From Rubellimicrobium rubrum (GTDB lineage: Bacteria; Pseudomonadota; Alphaproteobacteria; Rhodobacterales; Rhodobacteraceae): DNA of 64,000 bases. The translations under genes and the position numbers were made by a program. This document shows positions 54,862 through 63,604 of this stretch, piece by piece; the first letter of the stretch is position 1; the number at the start of each line of letters is the position of its first letter. The DNA lies in NCBI RefSeq assembly GCF_006152115.1, contig NZ_VDFU01000005.1:124001-188000 (forward strand), written 5' to 3'. The notes under the pieces were generated by a model. It did no database searches. It saw nothing but the letters and a program-made list of their open reading frames with translations, and was not told where the DNA came from.

Positions 54862-55383
54862 TCAGGGTGCAATCAGTCCTAGAGCGGTCGCAGTGTCCAT
54901 GCCGACCTCGCACACGGCAGCCTTGGACTGGGTGGTGCCCTGGGTCGGCGTGGCAGGTCCGTCGTTCACAGCAGGGTCGGACGCAGGCTCATCAGCCGTT
55001 CCTTGACCGCTCGGCCCGTCGGACGCCACATCGGGTGCAGGATCTCCAGAGCTGTCATGGGTCGCGTCGGCTCCGTCTGCGACGCTCACGCCATCTATTG
55101 TCGAATCCATGGGCGTATCGACAGCAACCTCGGGAGCAAGATCGGTCGCATCAGCATTTACGGACGTATCCGCCATGGTCCCCACCTCTGTTCCCAGGGA
55201 CGCCCACTCGGCACGGAGGGTTTCTGCATCGATGCCACAGGCCTCGACTGCCAGATCGAATGGCACCTCCATCACGGTGCCATCGACGCTGACCCCAACG
55301 GTATCAGGGTTGCCTTGGGCCCGTGCCGCAGTCAGCGGCAGCAGCAGAGCCAGACTTGTGAAAGCCATCCTCATCCGAGTCAC
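54862..55383 (-). CDS. Secreted low-complexity protein, paralogue 2
   Basis: A 173-residue exported protein. A signal peptide (about 1-23) is followed by a conserved domain (VGVSVDGTVMEVPFDLAVEACGI), an Asp/Ala/Thr/Ser-rich linker and the C-terminal VCEVGMDTATALGLI. It is the shorter partner of the gene at 53937. Both carry a Cys in the N-terminal domain and a Cys near the end, suggesting an intramolecular disulphide in the periplasm. The GTG at 55383 is preferred because GGAGG stands 7 bases upstream; ATG codons at 55374 and 55368 are alternatives. Confidence 0.65.
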   Translation of the reverse strand: MTRMRMAFTSLALLLPLTAARAQGNPDTVGVSVDGTVMEVPFDLAVEACGIDAETLRAEWASLGTEVGTMADTSVNADATDLAPEVAVDTPMDSTIDGVSVADGADATHDSSGDPAPDVASDGPSGQGTADEPASDPAVNDGPATPTQGTTQSKAAVCEVGMDTATALGLIAP

Positions 55384-55497
55384 AGTGGATCCTCCCATGG
55401 GCCCGGAGCCGAACGGTAGGACTGACCGTGGCACCGCCCTATGGAGTCGAACAGCAGACCGCGACGTTCGGTTCCTGAGTTCAGGGACGAGTAGCGC

Positions 55498-56607
55498 TCA
55501 ACGGCTGAGCACCACCAGCGAACGCTCGTCCCAGACCACCTGAGTTGCCGCCCCAACCTCAAGCACCGGGCGGCCGATCAGGTTTTTCATAGAGATCGTC
55601 AGGGGTCGTTCGACACCAGCGACGCGGACATCGTAGTAGGTCATGTCGCCGTAATAGACGACCTCGTCCACGACTCCCTCGGCAAGGCGGCGATCCGTCG
55701 TCTCACCGGGGAAGAGGAGGCCCAGCGTCTCGGGCCGGATCCCCACGGTCGTTCGCCCGGGCATCACTCCGCCGGGGGCCTGTTCGGCCTCGATCGCGCC
55801 GCGCCCGAGACCCGCGGTGTCCACCAGAATCTGATTGCCTTCGATCGCCACGTCGCCGGGCAGAAGGTTCATCTTTCCGATGAACTCGGCCACCCTCTTT
55901 GTGTTGGGACGCCGATACAGCCGCTCCGGATCGGCCATCTGACCGATCTCGCCCTCGAACATCACGGCGATCCGGTCGGACATGACCAAGGCTTCTTCCT
56001 GGTCGTGGGTGACCAGGATAAAGGTGATGCCGACCGTCCGTTGAAGCCGGATGAGCTCGACCTGCATCTGCTCGCGCATCTTCTTGTCCAGAGCCGACAG
56101 CGGCTCATCAAGGAGCAGAACCTTGGGCTTGAGGATCAGGGCACGGGCCAGTGCCACGCGCTGGCGCTGACCACCGGACAGAGCATGCGCGGCTCGGCTG
56201 CCATAGCCACCCAGCCCAACCATCTCGAGCGCCTCGGCCACAGCACGGGATTTCTGGTCGCGCGGACGAGGATCGCGGCGCAGGCCGAATCCCACATTCT
56301 CGGCCACCGAGAGGTGAGGAAAGATGGCATAGCTCTGGAAGACCATGTTCGTTGGCCTGTGGTTGGCCGGCACCCCCGCCATATCCCGCCCGTCGATCAT
56401 CAACGTCCCAGAAGATGGGGTTTCGAAGCCCGCGATGGTGCGGAGGAGAGTTGTCTTGCCGCATCCCGACGGTCCCAAGAGAGAAAAGAACTCCCCCTGG
56501 CGAATCTCCAGATCGATGCCCCTCAGGGCGTGATAGTCGCCGTAATGCTTGTGAACACCACGAAGCTGGATAAGGGGAGCCGCGACAGGCTTCGATTGGG
56601 CGCTCAC
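55498..56607 (-). CDS. potA: Polyamine-type ABC transporter ATP-binding protein
   Basis: A 369-residue ATPase of the spermidine/putrescine importer type. Walker A GPSGCGKTT (about 43-51), signature LSGGQRQRVALARAL, Walker B VLLLDEPLSALDKKMR, and a C-terminal TOBE domain (about 285-365) typical of PotA. It starts at a GTG whose last bases form the potC stop (GTGA), with GGAGG 6 bases upstream. Third gene of the potB-potC-potA order; no binding-protein gene is adjacent. Confidence 0.88.
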   Translation of the reverse strand: MSAQSKPVAAPLIQLRGVHKHYGDYHALRGIDLEIRQGEFFSLLGPSGCGKTTLLRTIAGFETPSSGTLMIDGRDMAGVPANHRPTNMVFQSYAIFPHLSVAENVGFGLRRDPRPRDQKSRAVAEALEMVGLGGYGSRAAHALSGGQRQRVALARALILKPKVLLLDEPLSALDKKMREQMQVELIRLQRTVGITFILVTHDQEEALVMSDRIAVMFEGEIGQMADPERLYRRPNTKRVAEFIGKMNLLPGDVAIEGNQILVDTAGLGRGAIEAEQAPGGVMPGRTTVGIRPETLGLLFPGETTDRRLAEGVVDEVVYYGDMTYYDVRVAGVERPLTISMKNLIGRPVLEVGAATQVVWDERSLVVLSR

Positions 56608-57416
56608 AGAAAGCCTCCGGTATCCTTGAGGCCGGCGCGGGCCACACCCCGGCGCCGGAAGTATTCAGCCACGATCAGAAGGGCGATCGAGATCGTCACC
56701 AGGATGGTTCCCAGTGCCATGATCAGCGGCAGGGCATCCACGAACCTAGTCAGGCCGTAAATATAGACAGGCATGGTCGGATTTGCGCCGGTCAGGAATT
56801 GCGCGATGACAAAGTCATCGAGCGAGATGATGAAGCAAATCAGCAGCGAGGAGATGATGCCCGGGAACACCAGAGGCAGGATCACGAGCCGAAACGCGCC
56901 CCAACGCGTCTCTCCCAGGTCCATCGCTGCTTCCTCGAAGGAGGAGTCGAGGTTCTGAAAAGCGCCGTTGAGAATGGCGATGGAGAACGGGATGCAGATC
57001 ACGGTGTGCGCCGCGATGACAGTCCAGTTGGACAGGTCGAGGTCCAGCACCTGCCGCACCACTACCAGCAGCGCCACGGCGATGACGATCTCGGGCAGCA
57101 CGAGGGGGAGCATCACGAACCCCAGGAAGCCGCGCTTGCCGGGAAAGTTCGCCAAGGTGCCGGCCCGGGCGGCGCATACGCCAAGCAAGGTAGCGAGAAT
57201 GGACGTGATGGTTGCAATGAAGAGGGAATTGCGGAGCGCCTGATGCAGAGCCTGGGTCGTCCAGAGCTGTTCGAACCAGCGTGTCGAGAACCCGGTCAGG
57301 GGAAAAGCGATGATGGCCGCGTCGTTGAAGGCGAACAGCGGCAGCAGCAGGATCGGGGCATATAGGAAAGCCAAATAGATGAGGGCGTAGACGCGAAGGC
57401 CGGACCACTTGTTCAT
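56604..57416 (-). CDS. potC: Polyamine-type ABC transporter permease (PotC-like)
   Basis: A 270-residue inner-membrane permease with six hydrophobic segments and the EAA coupling motif (SFEEAAMDLGETRWGAFRLVILP, about 150-172, with the conserved Gly). It overlaps potB and potA by four bases each, so the three are translated together. Substrate is predicted from the operon type only. Confidence 0.88.
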   Translation of the reverse strand: MNKWSGLRVYALIYLAFLYAPILLLPLFAFNDAAIIAFPLTGFSTRWFEQLWTTQALHQALRNSLFIATITSILATLLGVCAARAGTLANFPGKRGFLGFVMLPLVLPEIVIAVALLVVVRQVLDLDLSNWTVIAAHTVICIPFSIAILNGAFQNLDSSFEEAAMDLGETRWGAFRLVILPLVFPGIISSLLICFIISLDDFVIAQFLTGANPTMPVYIYGLTRFVDALPLIMALGTILVTISIALLIVAEYFRRRGVARAGLKDTGGFL

Positions 57417-58303
57417 CCGCGTCCCCTTAGCCAGCGTTGGTTCAGGAGGATGAACACAAGGCTTACGACTCCTACGGCGAGCATGGTGATGATCGACAGC
57501 GCTGCGCCGAGCGGCCAGTTGTTCAGCTGCAGGAACTGCGTCTGGATGACATTGGAGATCAGCCGTCCGCCTGCCCCTAGCATGAGTTCGGGGGTGACGT
57601 AGTCGCCGATGGTCGGGATGAAGACGATCAGGACTGAACCGACGATGCCCGGAACCGACAGGGGGAGCGTCACCCGCACAAAGGTGGTAAAGCGGTTCTC
57701 ACCCAGGTCCTGGGCGGCTTCGAGCAAGCTGCGGTCGATCTTCTCCAAGGCCACGTAGATCGGCAGGATCGCGAACACGGCATAGGCATGGGATAGCGTG
57801 ATAATCACCGAGTTCAGGTTATAGAGCAGAAAATCCAAGGGCTCCTGGATCAGACCGAGCTCGATCAGGCCAGTGTTGACCACTCCGTTGTAGCCCAGGA
57901 TCACCTTCCACAGGAACACGCGGATCAGGTAGCTCGTCCAGAAGGGGATGGTGATCAGGAACAGCCAGAGCGACTTCCGCTGCGGCGCAACGTGGAACGA
58001 CACAAAGTATGCCACTGGATAAGCAAGAAGAACCGTGACCAAGGTCACTGTCGCCGAGACAAACAGCGACAGGGGCAGAACGCCCCAGCGGTTCTGATTA
58101 CCCCAGATGTAAATGGGACCCGAGAAGATCTCGCGATAGTTGTCGAGTGTGAAGACTCGGCTGAGTGTCAGGCCGGTCTGGGTCCAGAACGAGATCAGGA
58201 CGATCGAGATCAGCGGCACTGCCAGGAGCAGGAGCGCATAAGCGAAGGGAGGTGCGACCAGAGCCGCCGCTCGCGCCCTTGGGGACGTGTCGAAGATGCC
58301 CAT
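57413..58303 (-). CDS. potB: Polyamine-type ABC transporter permease (PotB-like)
   Basis: A 296-residue inner-membrane permease with six hydrophobic segments and the EAA motif LLEAAQDLGENRFTTFVRVTLP near residue 190. The ATG at 58303 has GGAGG about 12 bases upstream; a TTG at 58330 would add nine residues. First gene of the potB-potC-potA operon. The gap upstream holds the rpsI terminator and no binding-protein gene, so the partner PotD-like protein must be encoded elsewhere. Confidence 0.85.
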   Translation of the reverse strand: MGIFDTSPRARAAALVAPPFAYALLLLAVPLISIVLISFWTQTGLTLSRVFTLDNYREIFSGPIYIWGNQNRWGVLPLSLFVSATVTLVTVLLAYPVAYFVSFHVAPQRKSLWLFLITIPFWTSYLIRVFLWKVILGYNGVVNTGLIELGLIQEPLDFLLYNLNSVIITLSHAYAVFAILPIYVALEKIDRSLLEAAQDLGENRFTTFVRVTLPLSVPGIVGSVLIVFIPTIGDYVTPELMLGAGGRLISNVIQTQFLQLNNWPLGAALSIITMLAVGVVSLVFILLNQRWLRGRG

Positions 58304-58465
58304 CGAGCTGAGTGGCCTCCTTGTCGGCAATTGGTCGCGATGTTCACCGACGATGCGGCAAGGTCAACGGCTAAGTGCCCCTGCCCACTTGGGGAACGCA
58401 AGGTTGTGTGACTGAGGTTTCGACTTGCTGCCCCAGAGGCTGCAAGCCCTTGCTGACCTCACAGC

Positions 58466-58493
58466 AAAAAGGCGGCACCCGATGGATGCCGCC
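58466..58493 (-). terminator. Rho-independent terminator of the rplM-rpsI operon
   Basis: On the minus strand GGCGGCA (58493-58487) pairs with TGCCGCC (58477-58471), 9-base loop, followed by TTTTT (58470-58466). It lies about 25 bases beyond the rpsI stop and separates it from potB. Confidence 0.8.
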
Positions 58494-58518
58494 CCAATGT
58501 GATGACCGTAGAGATGGT

Positions 58519-59013
58519 TCAGCGCTTTGAGAACTGGAAGCTCCGGCGGGCCTTGGCCTTGCCGTACTTCTTACGCTCGACGACCCGGGCGTCACGGGTC
58601 AGGAACCCGGCTGCCTTGAGGGAGGGGCGCAGCGAGGGATCGTAGAGCTGGAGCGCCTTGGACACGCCGTGCTTGACCGCACCAGCCTGACCCGAGAGGC
58701 CACCGCCAACAACGGTCGCCATGACGTCGAACTGGTCGGAAACGCCCGCCACGGAAAAGGGCTGACGCAGGATCATCTGGAGCACGGGGCGGGCAAAATA
58801 GACCGCCATTTCCTTGCCGTTCACGATCACCTTGCCCGAGCCCGGCTTGATCCAAACACGAGCAATGGCGTTCTTGCGCTTGCCGGTGGCATAGGCACGG
58901 CCGAGAGCATCCCGCATGGGTTCACGTGGTGCCGGGGCGGGCGCAGCGTCGGCAGCGGCCGGCGCAACGGCGGCTTGGGACAGCTGGTCGAAAGACCTGA
59001 TCTGGTCGGCCAT
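58519..59013 (-). CDS. rpsI: 30S ribosomal protein S9
   Basis: A 164-residue S9. The conserved core starts at [20 protein letters not shown] and ends FQFSKR, the tail that reaches the P-site tRNA. Ahead of the core is an Ala/Pro-rich extension of about 37 residues, as seen in many Rhodobacterales. It starts 1 base after the rplM stop; rplM-rpsI is an almost universal pair. Confidence 0.97.
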   Translation of the reverse strand: MADQIRSFDQLSQAAVAPAAADAAPAPAPREPMRDALGRAYATGKRKNAIARVWIKPGSGKVIVNGKEMAVYFARPVLQMILRQPFSVAGVSDQFDVMATVVGGGLSGQAGAVKHGVSKALQLYDPSLRPSLKAAGFLTRDARVVERKKYGKAKARRSFQFSKR

Positions 59014-59014
59014 A

Positions 59015-59476
59015 TTACGCGGTCCTCGTGTTCTTCGGGTTCATGGACTTCACGTCCAGGACTTCGGGCTGCTGGGCGTTCATGCCATGCTCGACTCCCG
59101 CGAAAACGCGCAGGTGCGAGAGCTGCTGGCGCGACAGGCGGTTGCGGGGAAGCATGCGGCGGATCGCATTCTCGACCACGCGCTCGGGGTGCTTGCCCTC
59201 AAGGATCTGACCCTTGGTGCGGCTCTTGATGCCACCGGGATGGCCGGTGTGCCAATAGAAGTGCTCTTCCCGCTTGTCGCCGGTGAGCTGCACCTTGTCG
59301 GCGTTGATGATGATCACGTTGTCGCCCATGTCCATGTGGGGCGTGAACGTGGGCTTGTGCTTGCCACGAAGGCGCATCGCGACGATCGTGGCGAGGCGGC
59401 CGAGAACGACGCCTTCGGCGTCGATCAGGATCCACTTCTTCTCGATGTCCGCGGGGGTCGCGGTAAAGGTTTTCAT
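59015..59476 (-). CDS. rplM: 50S ribosomal protein L13
   Basis: A 153-residue L13: [32 protein letters not shown] (broken here by normal residues), [11 protein letters not shown] and the [20 protein letters not shown] stretch. ATG 59476 (MKTFTATP) is the family start. The leader has a good promoter (TTGACC-N16-TATAAC) and a small hairpin just before the ribosome binding site, which may take part in autoregulation as known for E. coli L13. Confidence 0.97.
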   Translation of the reverse strand: MKTFTATPADIEKKWILIDAEGVVLGRLATIVAMRLRGKHKPTFTPHMDMGDNVIIINADKVQLTGDKREEHFYWHTGHPGGIKSRTKGQILEGKHPERVVENAIRRMLPRNRLSRQQLSHLRVFAGVEHGMNAQQPEVLDVKSMNPKNTRTA

Positions 59477-59497
59477 CGGGGTGTCCCAGGATTGAAG

Positions 59498-59513
59498 GCG
59501 GGGTGGACCCCGC
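59498..59513 (-). promoter_or_regulatory. Leader hairpin of rplM
   Basis: GCGGGGT/ACCCCGC (59498-59504 with 59507-59513), a 7-bp inverted repeat with a 2-base centre (effectively a 6-bp stem with a small loop), lies about 20 bases before the rplM start, inside the predicted leader. It could be a binding site for L13 or a simple stability element. Confidence 0.45.
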
Positions 59514-59527
59514 GTCGGAATGCCGGG

Positions 59528-59555
59528 GTTATACCCGTTCGACACCCGAGGTCAA
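59528..59555 (-). promoter_or_regulatory. rplM-rpsI promoter
   Basis: On the minus strand TTGACC (59555-59550) is followed after 16 bases by TATAAC (59533-59528), about 50 bases before the rplM start. Both hexamers are close to the sigma-70 consensus, making this the best promoter match in the window. Confidence 0.6.
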
Positions 59556-59604
59556 CATCGGCCTGGAACTTAGTTTATAAGCAAATCAATGCCTTAGGCT
59601 TTGT

Positions 59605-59618
59605 GGTATCATGATACC
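59605..59618. repeat. Perfect 14-bp palindrome GGTATCATGATACC
   Basis: A perfect palindrome overlapping the stop codon of the PaaI thioesterase gene and lying about 50 bases upstream of the rplM -35 box. It could be a protein-binding site or, as RNA, a small hairpin at the end of the ctaA operon. No partner copy was noticed elsewhere in the window. Confidence 0.5.
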
Positions 59619-60040
59619 GCGGACGACGCTGGCGGGATCGAGTAGGTTAGGTTGGCCCTGGCGACCAGAAGCCCTGAGCCCTCGGAGAGGATGCGTGTAT
59701 CGACGACCACAAGGCTCCGGCCCAGTTTCAGGATCGTCGCTTCGCACAGAAGATCCCGGTTGGCTGCCGGTTTCCGAAGAAAATCGATGCCAGCGTTGGT
59801 GGTGACTGTTAGCGCGCGAGGACCGATGCGCGACAGGATCACGCAGTAAGCGGCCACATCGGCCAGCATGAAGATCGCCGGTCCTCCGACCGTACCACCC
59901 GGCCGCAGATGCCGATCCGACGCCAAGAGGCGCATCGTGAGCCGGTCGATGTCCAGGCCGTCGATGCGGACGTCACCCGCCACCTGCTGAAACTCGCGAG
60001 CCAAGAAGACCTGCAACGCCTCGATGTCCATTAGGAGCAT
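59609..60040 (-). CDS. PaaI-family thioesterase
   Basis: A 143-residue hotdog-fold acyl-CoA thioesterase of the PaaI group. The signature region RHLRPGGTVGGPAIFMLADVAAY (about 42-64, split by normal residues) contains the conserved Gly-Gly and the Asp near the active site; the C-terminal half has TTNAGIDFLRKP. The substrate CoA ester is unknown. It starts 3 bases after the M32 carboxypeptidase stop, so it is the last gene of ctaA-M32-PaaI. An ATG at 60031 is an alternative start. Confidence 0.85.
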   Translation of the reverse strand: MLLMDIEALQVFLAREFQQVAGDVRIDGLDIDRLTMRLLASDRHLRPGGTVGGPAIFMLADVAAYCVILSRIGPRALTVTTNAGIDFLRKPAANRDLLCEATILKLGRSLVVVDTRILSEGSGLLVARANLTYSIPPASSAVS

Positions 60041-60043
60041 CGG

Positions 60044-61513
60044 TCAGGCCAGGTACAGCGATCCGAACTTCGTTTCCAGATAGTCCAGAAGCGGCCCTTC
60101 GCTTGGCCCGCCTCCGATTGCATCGGCCACCGTGTCACGCGGTTCCCGAAGGCCGCCGTGCCTCTGAAGGCGATCGCGAAGCCACTGGACGGCCCCGCTC
60201 GCATCGCCGCGCGCCAGGTCGCCATCAAGGTCGGGCAGCGCGCGTCGCATCGCGTCGTGGAGGCAGCCTGCATAGACGTTGCCGAGGCTGTAGGTCGGGA
60301 AGTAGCCGAACAGTCCCACGGACCAATGAACATCCTGAAGAAGGCCATGCGACGGTCGATCCACTGGCCGGCCGAAATCGGCCAGGAAGCGGTCGTTCCA
60401 GGCCGCCTCGAGTTCCTGCACCTGGAGGTCGCCGCGCATCAGAGCCTGTTCCAGATCGAACCGGAGAAGGACGTGAAGGTTGTACTGAACTTCGTCCGCC
60501 TCGGTCCGGATGAAGCCTGGCGAAACACGGTTGATGGCGCGGTAGAACGCGTCCTCGCCGTCGATTCCGAAATCGCCGAAGATGTCCCGCATGCGGCCAT
60601 ACAGCCAGCCGGTGAAGGCACGGGACCGGCCAAGCTGGTTCTCGTAGATCCGGCTCTGGCTTTCATGGACCCCCATCGATGCGCCCTGCCCGAGCGGAGT
60701 CAGGAAATGCGCGCTATCGATCCCCTGCTCGTAAGTGGCGTGACCGACCTCATGGATCGTGGAGTAGATGCAGTTGAACGGATCGGCCGGATTGGTCCGC
60801 GTCGTGATGCGGACGTCCAGCCCGCTGCCCGACGAGAAGGGGTGGACCGCCTTATCCAGGCGCCCGCGTGTGAAATCGTAACCGAAGGCCCTGGCGCAGA
60901 CATCGGCAAGGATCATCTGCCCCTCTTCCGGAAAGATGCCGGTCAGTTGCGCGGGCTCCGGCGCGGACAGGACCCGGTCACGAAGGGCGACAAGACGCGG
61001 CCGCAACGCCGTGAACATCGCGGTCAGTTCAGATGACGTGGTGCCGGGCTCGTATCCTTCCAGAAGGGCATCGTAGACGTCGGCGCCCTCGCCAAGCGCC
61101 GCCCCCTCTTCGCGACGAAGGGCCACGACCTCGGACAGGATGGGAAGAAAGCCTGCCACATCCTCGTTCGCGCGGGCCTCAGCCCAGATCCCCTGAGCTC
61201 GCGATGTCACCCGCGCCAACTCGGACGCAAGCCGCGCGGGAACGCGGCGGCTGCGCTCGAAGGACCGGCGGATATGCCTCAGGTTGGCTGCTGCCACATC
61301 GTCCGGTGCCACCGCATGCTCCAGCCAGTCGCCCAGCCGTTGATCGGTCCGGCGGGCGTGTAGCACGGTCTCCAACGCCCCCATCTCCTCCGCACGCTGG
61401 GCGGCAGCGCCGGATGGCATCATCGTCTCCTGATCCCAGCCGAGACGGCCCATGACCTGGGCCAGGGCTTCGGTCTCCCGCTGAAACGCCATAAGGTCTG
61501 AATAAGCGGTCAT
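60044..61513 (-). CDS. M32-family carboxypeptidase
   Basis: A 489-residue metallocarboxypeptidase (Taq carboxypeptidase family) removing C-terminal amino acids in the cytoplasm. The zinc-binding HEVGH is at 254-258, with the third ligand in HESQSRIYENQLGRS about 30 residues later; FSSGSGLDVRITTR precedes and FGYFPTYSLGNVYA follows. Size is usual for the family. Its ATG overlaps the ctaA stop (ATGA). Confidence 0.94.
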   Translation of the reverse strand: MTAYSDLMAFQRETEALAQVMGRLGWDQETMMPSGAAAQRAEEMGALETVLHARRTDQRLGDWLEHAVAPDDVAAANLRHIRRSFERSRRVPARLASELARVTSRAQGIWAEARANEDVAGFLPILSEVVALRREEGAALGEGADVYDALLEGYEPGTTSSELTAMFTALRPRLVALRDRVLSAPEPAQLTGIFPEEGQMILADVCARAFGYDFTRGRLDKAVHPFSSGSGLDVRITTRTNPADPFNCIYSTIHEVGHATYEQGIDSAHFLTPLGQGASMGVHESQSRIYENQLGRSRAFTGWLYGRMRDIFGDFGIDGEDAFYRAINRVSPGFIRTEADEVQYNLHVLLRFDLEQALMRGDLQVQELEAAWNDRFLADFGRPVDRPSHGLLQDVHWSVGLFGYFPTYSLGNVYAGCLHDAMRRALPDLDGDLARGDASGAVQWLRDRLQRHGGLREPRDTVADAIGGGPSEGPLLDYLETKFGSLYLA

Positions 61514-62652
61514 GCTCGCCCCCGGATAGTCGTGGCAACAGGATAGCGGGCCAAGAACCGGCCCCGGACAACCAAGGTCCAAAGCAGAATCGCGCCCGCC
61601 TGGTGGGTGATGGCGACATGGAGTTGGGCCATGCTGAGCACAGCCCAGACCCCTAGAACGACCTGAATGGCGACGGCGCCCAGAACCCAATGAAAGGCCG
61701 TCCGGGTGGCCGGATGGGGAGACCGTCGCGCACGGAGCCAAACCACGACGGCAAGCAGCGCGACCGCATATCCAGTCATGCGATGGATGAACTGCACGAG
61801 ACCCGGGTTCTCGAAGAAGTTGCGCCAGATCGGCTCTATGCTCAGGGGCTCGGGCGGCAGGAAGCCCCCTGCCATGTCGGGCCAAGTCGGATAGGCCCGG
61901 CCCGCGTCGATGCCTGCCACAAGGGCCCCGAGGATGATCTGAAGGAAAGACAGGTGCATGAGGCCCGTCGCACCCGCGAACAGACGTCGCTCGGTCTGAC
62001 GACGCGCCGTGAGCAGTTCCGTGTCACGCCGCCCAAGGAGCAATGCGAACCAAGTGATCAGGCCAAGGATCGCAAAAGCTAGGCCCAGATGCGTGGCCAA
62101 ACGATAGGACGCAACCGAGGTCATGCCGTCCTGCAGTCCGGAATGCACCATCCACCAGCCCACGACCCCCTGAAGGCCGATCAGCACCCCCACCATCAGC
62201 AGGCGCTGGGTCCAGCCTGCGGTCAGACGCCTTGCCACCAAAAAGCCCAGAAAGCCCCCGATGAACACCAATCCGATAACCCGGCCCAACAGCCTGTGGC
62301 CCCATTCCCACCAGTAGATCTGCTGGAACTCGGGCATGGTCATGCCCTTGTTCATCAACTCGTACTGCGGAGATGCCCTGTACAGGTCGAACTCGGCCTG
62401 CCAGTCCGACGCGGACATCGGGGGTATCGTCCCTGTCACCAGATCCCAACGGGTGATGGACAGGCCCGAATCCGTCAACCGGGTCAGACCGCCGACAAGG
62501 ATCATGACCACGACCAGCGCAAACAGCGCGATGAGCCACAGGCGCAGCCACCGTCGGGAATCGGAACGCCCCCGATCGATGGCGCCCGTGACGGTTGCCG
62601 GCCTTTGGACGGTTCCCACTTCCTCGAAAATTGCGCGCGGCTTCGTTGCCAT
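61510..62652 (-). CDS. ctaA: Haem A synthase
   Basis: Oxidises the methyl group of haem O to make haem A for the aa3-type cytochrome c oxidase (COX15/CtaA). The 380-residue membrane protein has eight hydrophobic segments in two four-helix halves. Haem ligands lie in WWEWGHRLLGR, ATHLGLAF, IHRMTGYAVALL and ITHQAGAIL. The ATG at 62652 is preferred because GGGGGACAGG directly precedes it; ATG 62664 would add four residues. First gene of a three-gene operon; no other oxidase genes are present. Confidence 0.94.
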   Translation of the reverse strand: MATKPRAIFEEVGTVQRPATVTGAIDRGRSDSRRWLRLWLIALFALVVVMILVGGLTRLTDSGLSITRWDLVTGTIPPMSASDWQAEFDLYRASPQYELMNKGMTMPEFQQIYWWEWGHRLLGRVIGLVFIGGFLGFLVARRLTAGWTQRLLMVGVLIGLQGVVGWWMVHSGLQDGMTSVASYRLATHLGLAFAILGLITWFALLLGRRDTELLTARRQTERRLFAGATGLMHLSFLQIILGALVAGIDAGRAYPTWPDMAGGFLPPEPLSIEPIWRNFFENPGLVQFIHRMTGYAVALLAVVVWLRARRSPHPATRTAFHWVLGAVAIQVVLGVWAVLSMAQLHVAITHQAGAILLWTLVVRGRFLARYPVATTIRGRA

Positions 62653-62755
62653 CCTGTCCCCCATCGGTCGGCGCGGGTCTAAGCTCCGGAGAAGAGCCCT
62701 TCAAGGCTGCTGCCCAAGCGCCCGTCGCACCCTTTGCGGGATATGGTCGTTACAT

Positions 62756-63508
62756 TCAGGATCTGCTGGCCCAGCGGACCATCTGTCGCAGGACCCCGTG
62801 CAGCGTCTGAACGTCCTGCCCGGTCAACGGCATGCGGCTCCAAAGATTGCGGAGCGAGAGTTTCATGCTGTCGGCCTTGTGGTCTGGAAAGAAGAAGCCT
62901 GCCTCCGTGAGCCGCTCCTCGTAGTGGCGTGCCAAGTGATCGATCTCGAGCGCAGTGGCCGGCTGCGTTCCAGCCATCTGTTCGCGGATGGCGACGACAT
63001 CGTGCATGGCTCGCCGCCATTCATAGGCTACCAGCAGCACGCATTGCGCCAGGTTAAGGGAGGAAAACTCCGGGTTCAGGTCCACGGTGATGATGGCGTT
63101 GGCCCGCGCCACGTCCTCGTTCTCCAGCCCTGCGCGTTCGGGCCCAAAAAGGCAGGCCACCCGCTCCCCCTGCCCGACGCGGCGGGCCATGTCCCGGGCC
63201 GCCTCCTCGGGCGAGAAGACGGTCTTGGTCAGGTCGCGTGGCCGAGCAGTCGTCGCATAGACGTAGTGGCAGTCCTCGACGGCTCCGAGCAGGTCCGGTG
63301 ATACCTGGGCGGCGTCGAGCACCCGGCCGGCCCCGGAGGCCATGGCAACGGCGCGGGGATTGGGCCAGCCGTCGCGCGGATCGACCAGCCTCATACGGCT
63401 CAGCCCGAAGTTCCACATCGCACGGGCGGCAGACCCCACATTCTCACCCATCTGAGGGCGGACGAGGACGAAGGCGGGTTCAGTGAATCCTTGCATGTTT
63501 CGCTGCAT
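62756..63508 (-). CDS. trmJ: TrmJ-type tRNA/rRNA 2'-O-methyltransferase (SPOUT)
   Basis: A 250-residue SPOUT methyltransferase using S-adenosylmethionine. Motif 1 is PAFVLVRPQMGENVGSAARAM; the knot region has VACLFGPERAGLENEDVARAN and DLNPEFSSLNLAQCVLLVAYEW (split by normal residues), typical of TrmJ, which methylates position 32 of some tRNAs. ATG 63508 is supported by GGAGG about 9 bases upstream; ATG 63496 is an alternative. It diverges from the ThiE-like gene. Confidence 0.88.
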   Translation of the reverse strand: MQRNMQGFTEPAFVLVRPQMGENVGSAARAMWNFGLSRMRLVDPRDGWPNPRAVAMASGAGRVLDAAQVSPDLLGAVEDCHYVYATTARPRDLTKTVFSPEEAARDMARRVGQGERVACLFGPERAGLENEDVARANAIITVDLNPEFSSLNLAQCVLLVAYEWRRAMHDVVAIREQMAGTQPATALEIDHLARHYEERLTEAGFFFPDHKADSMKLSLRNLWSRMPLTGQDVQTLHGVLRQMVRWASRS

Positions 63509-63604
63509 AGGAGGCTGCCTCCACCGAGGCAAGCCGAGAGGGCGCCGCTTGCAAACCGGAACGGCCTGGCTACAAGCCCCGCAACCACGCCCGAGAGGAC
63601 CATC

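Noticed and set aside
60044-61885. Extended 613-codon frame for the M32 carboxypeptidase
   Set aside because: The first 124 codons are a shadow of ctaA; the family start and the ATGA overlap place the true start at 61513.
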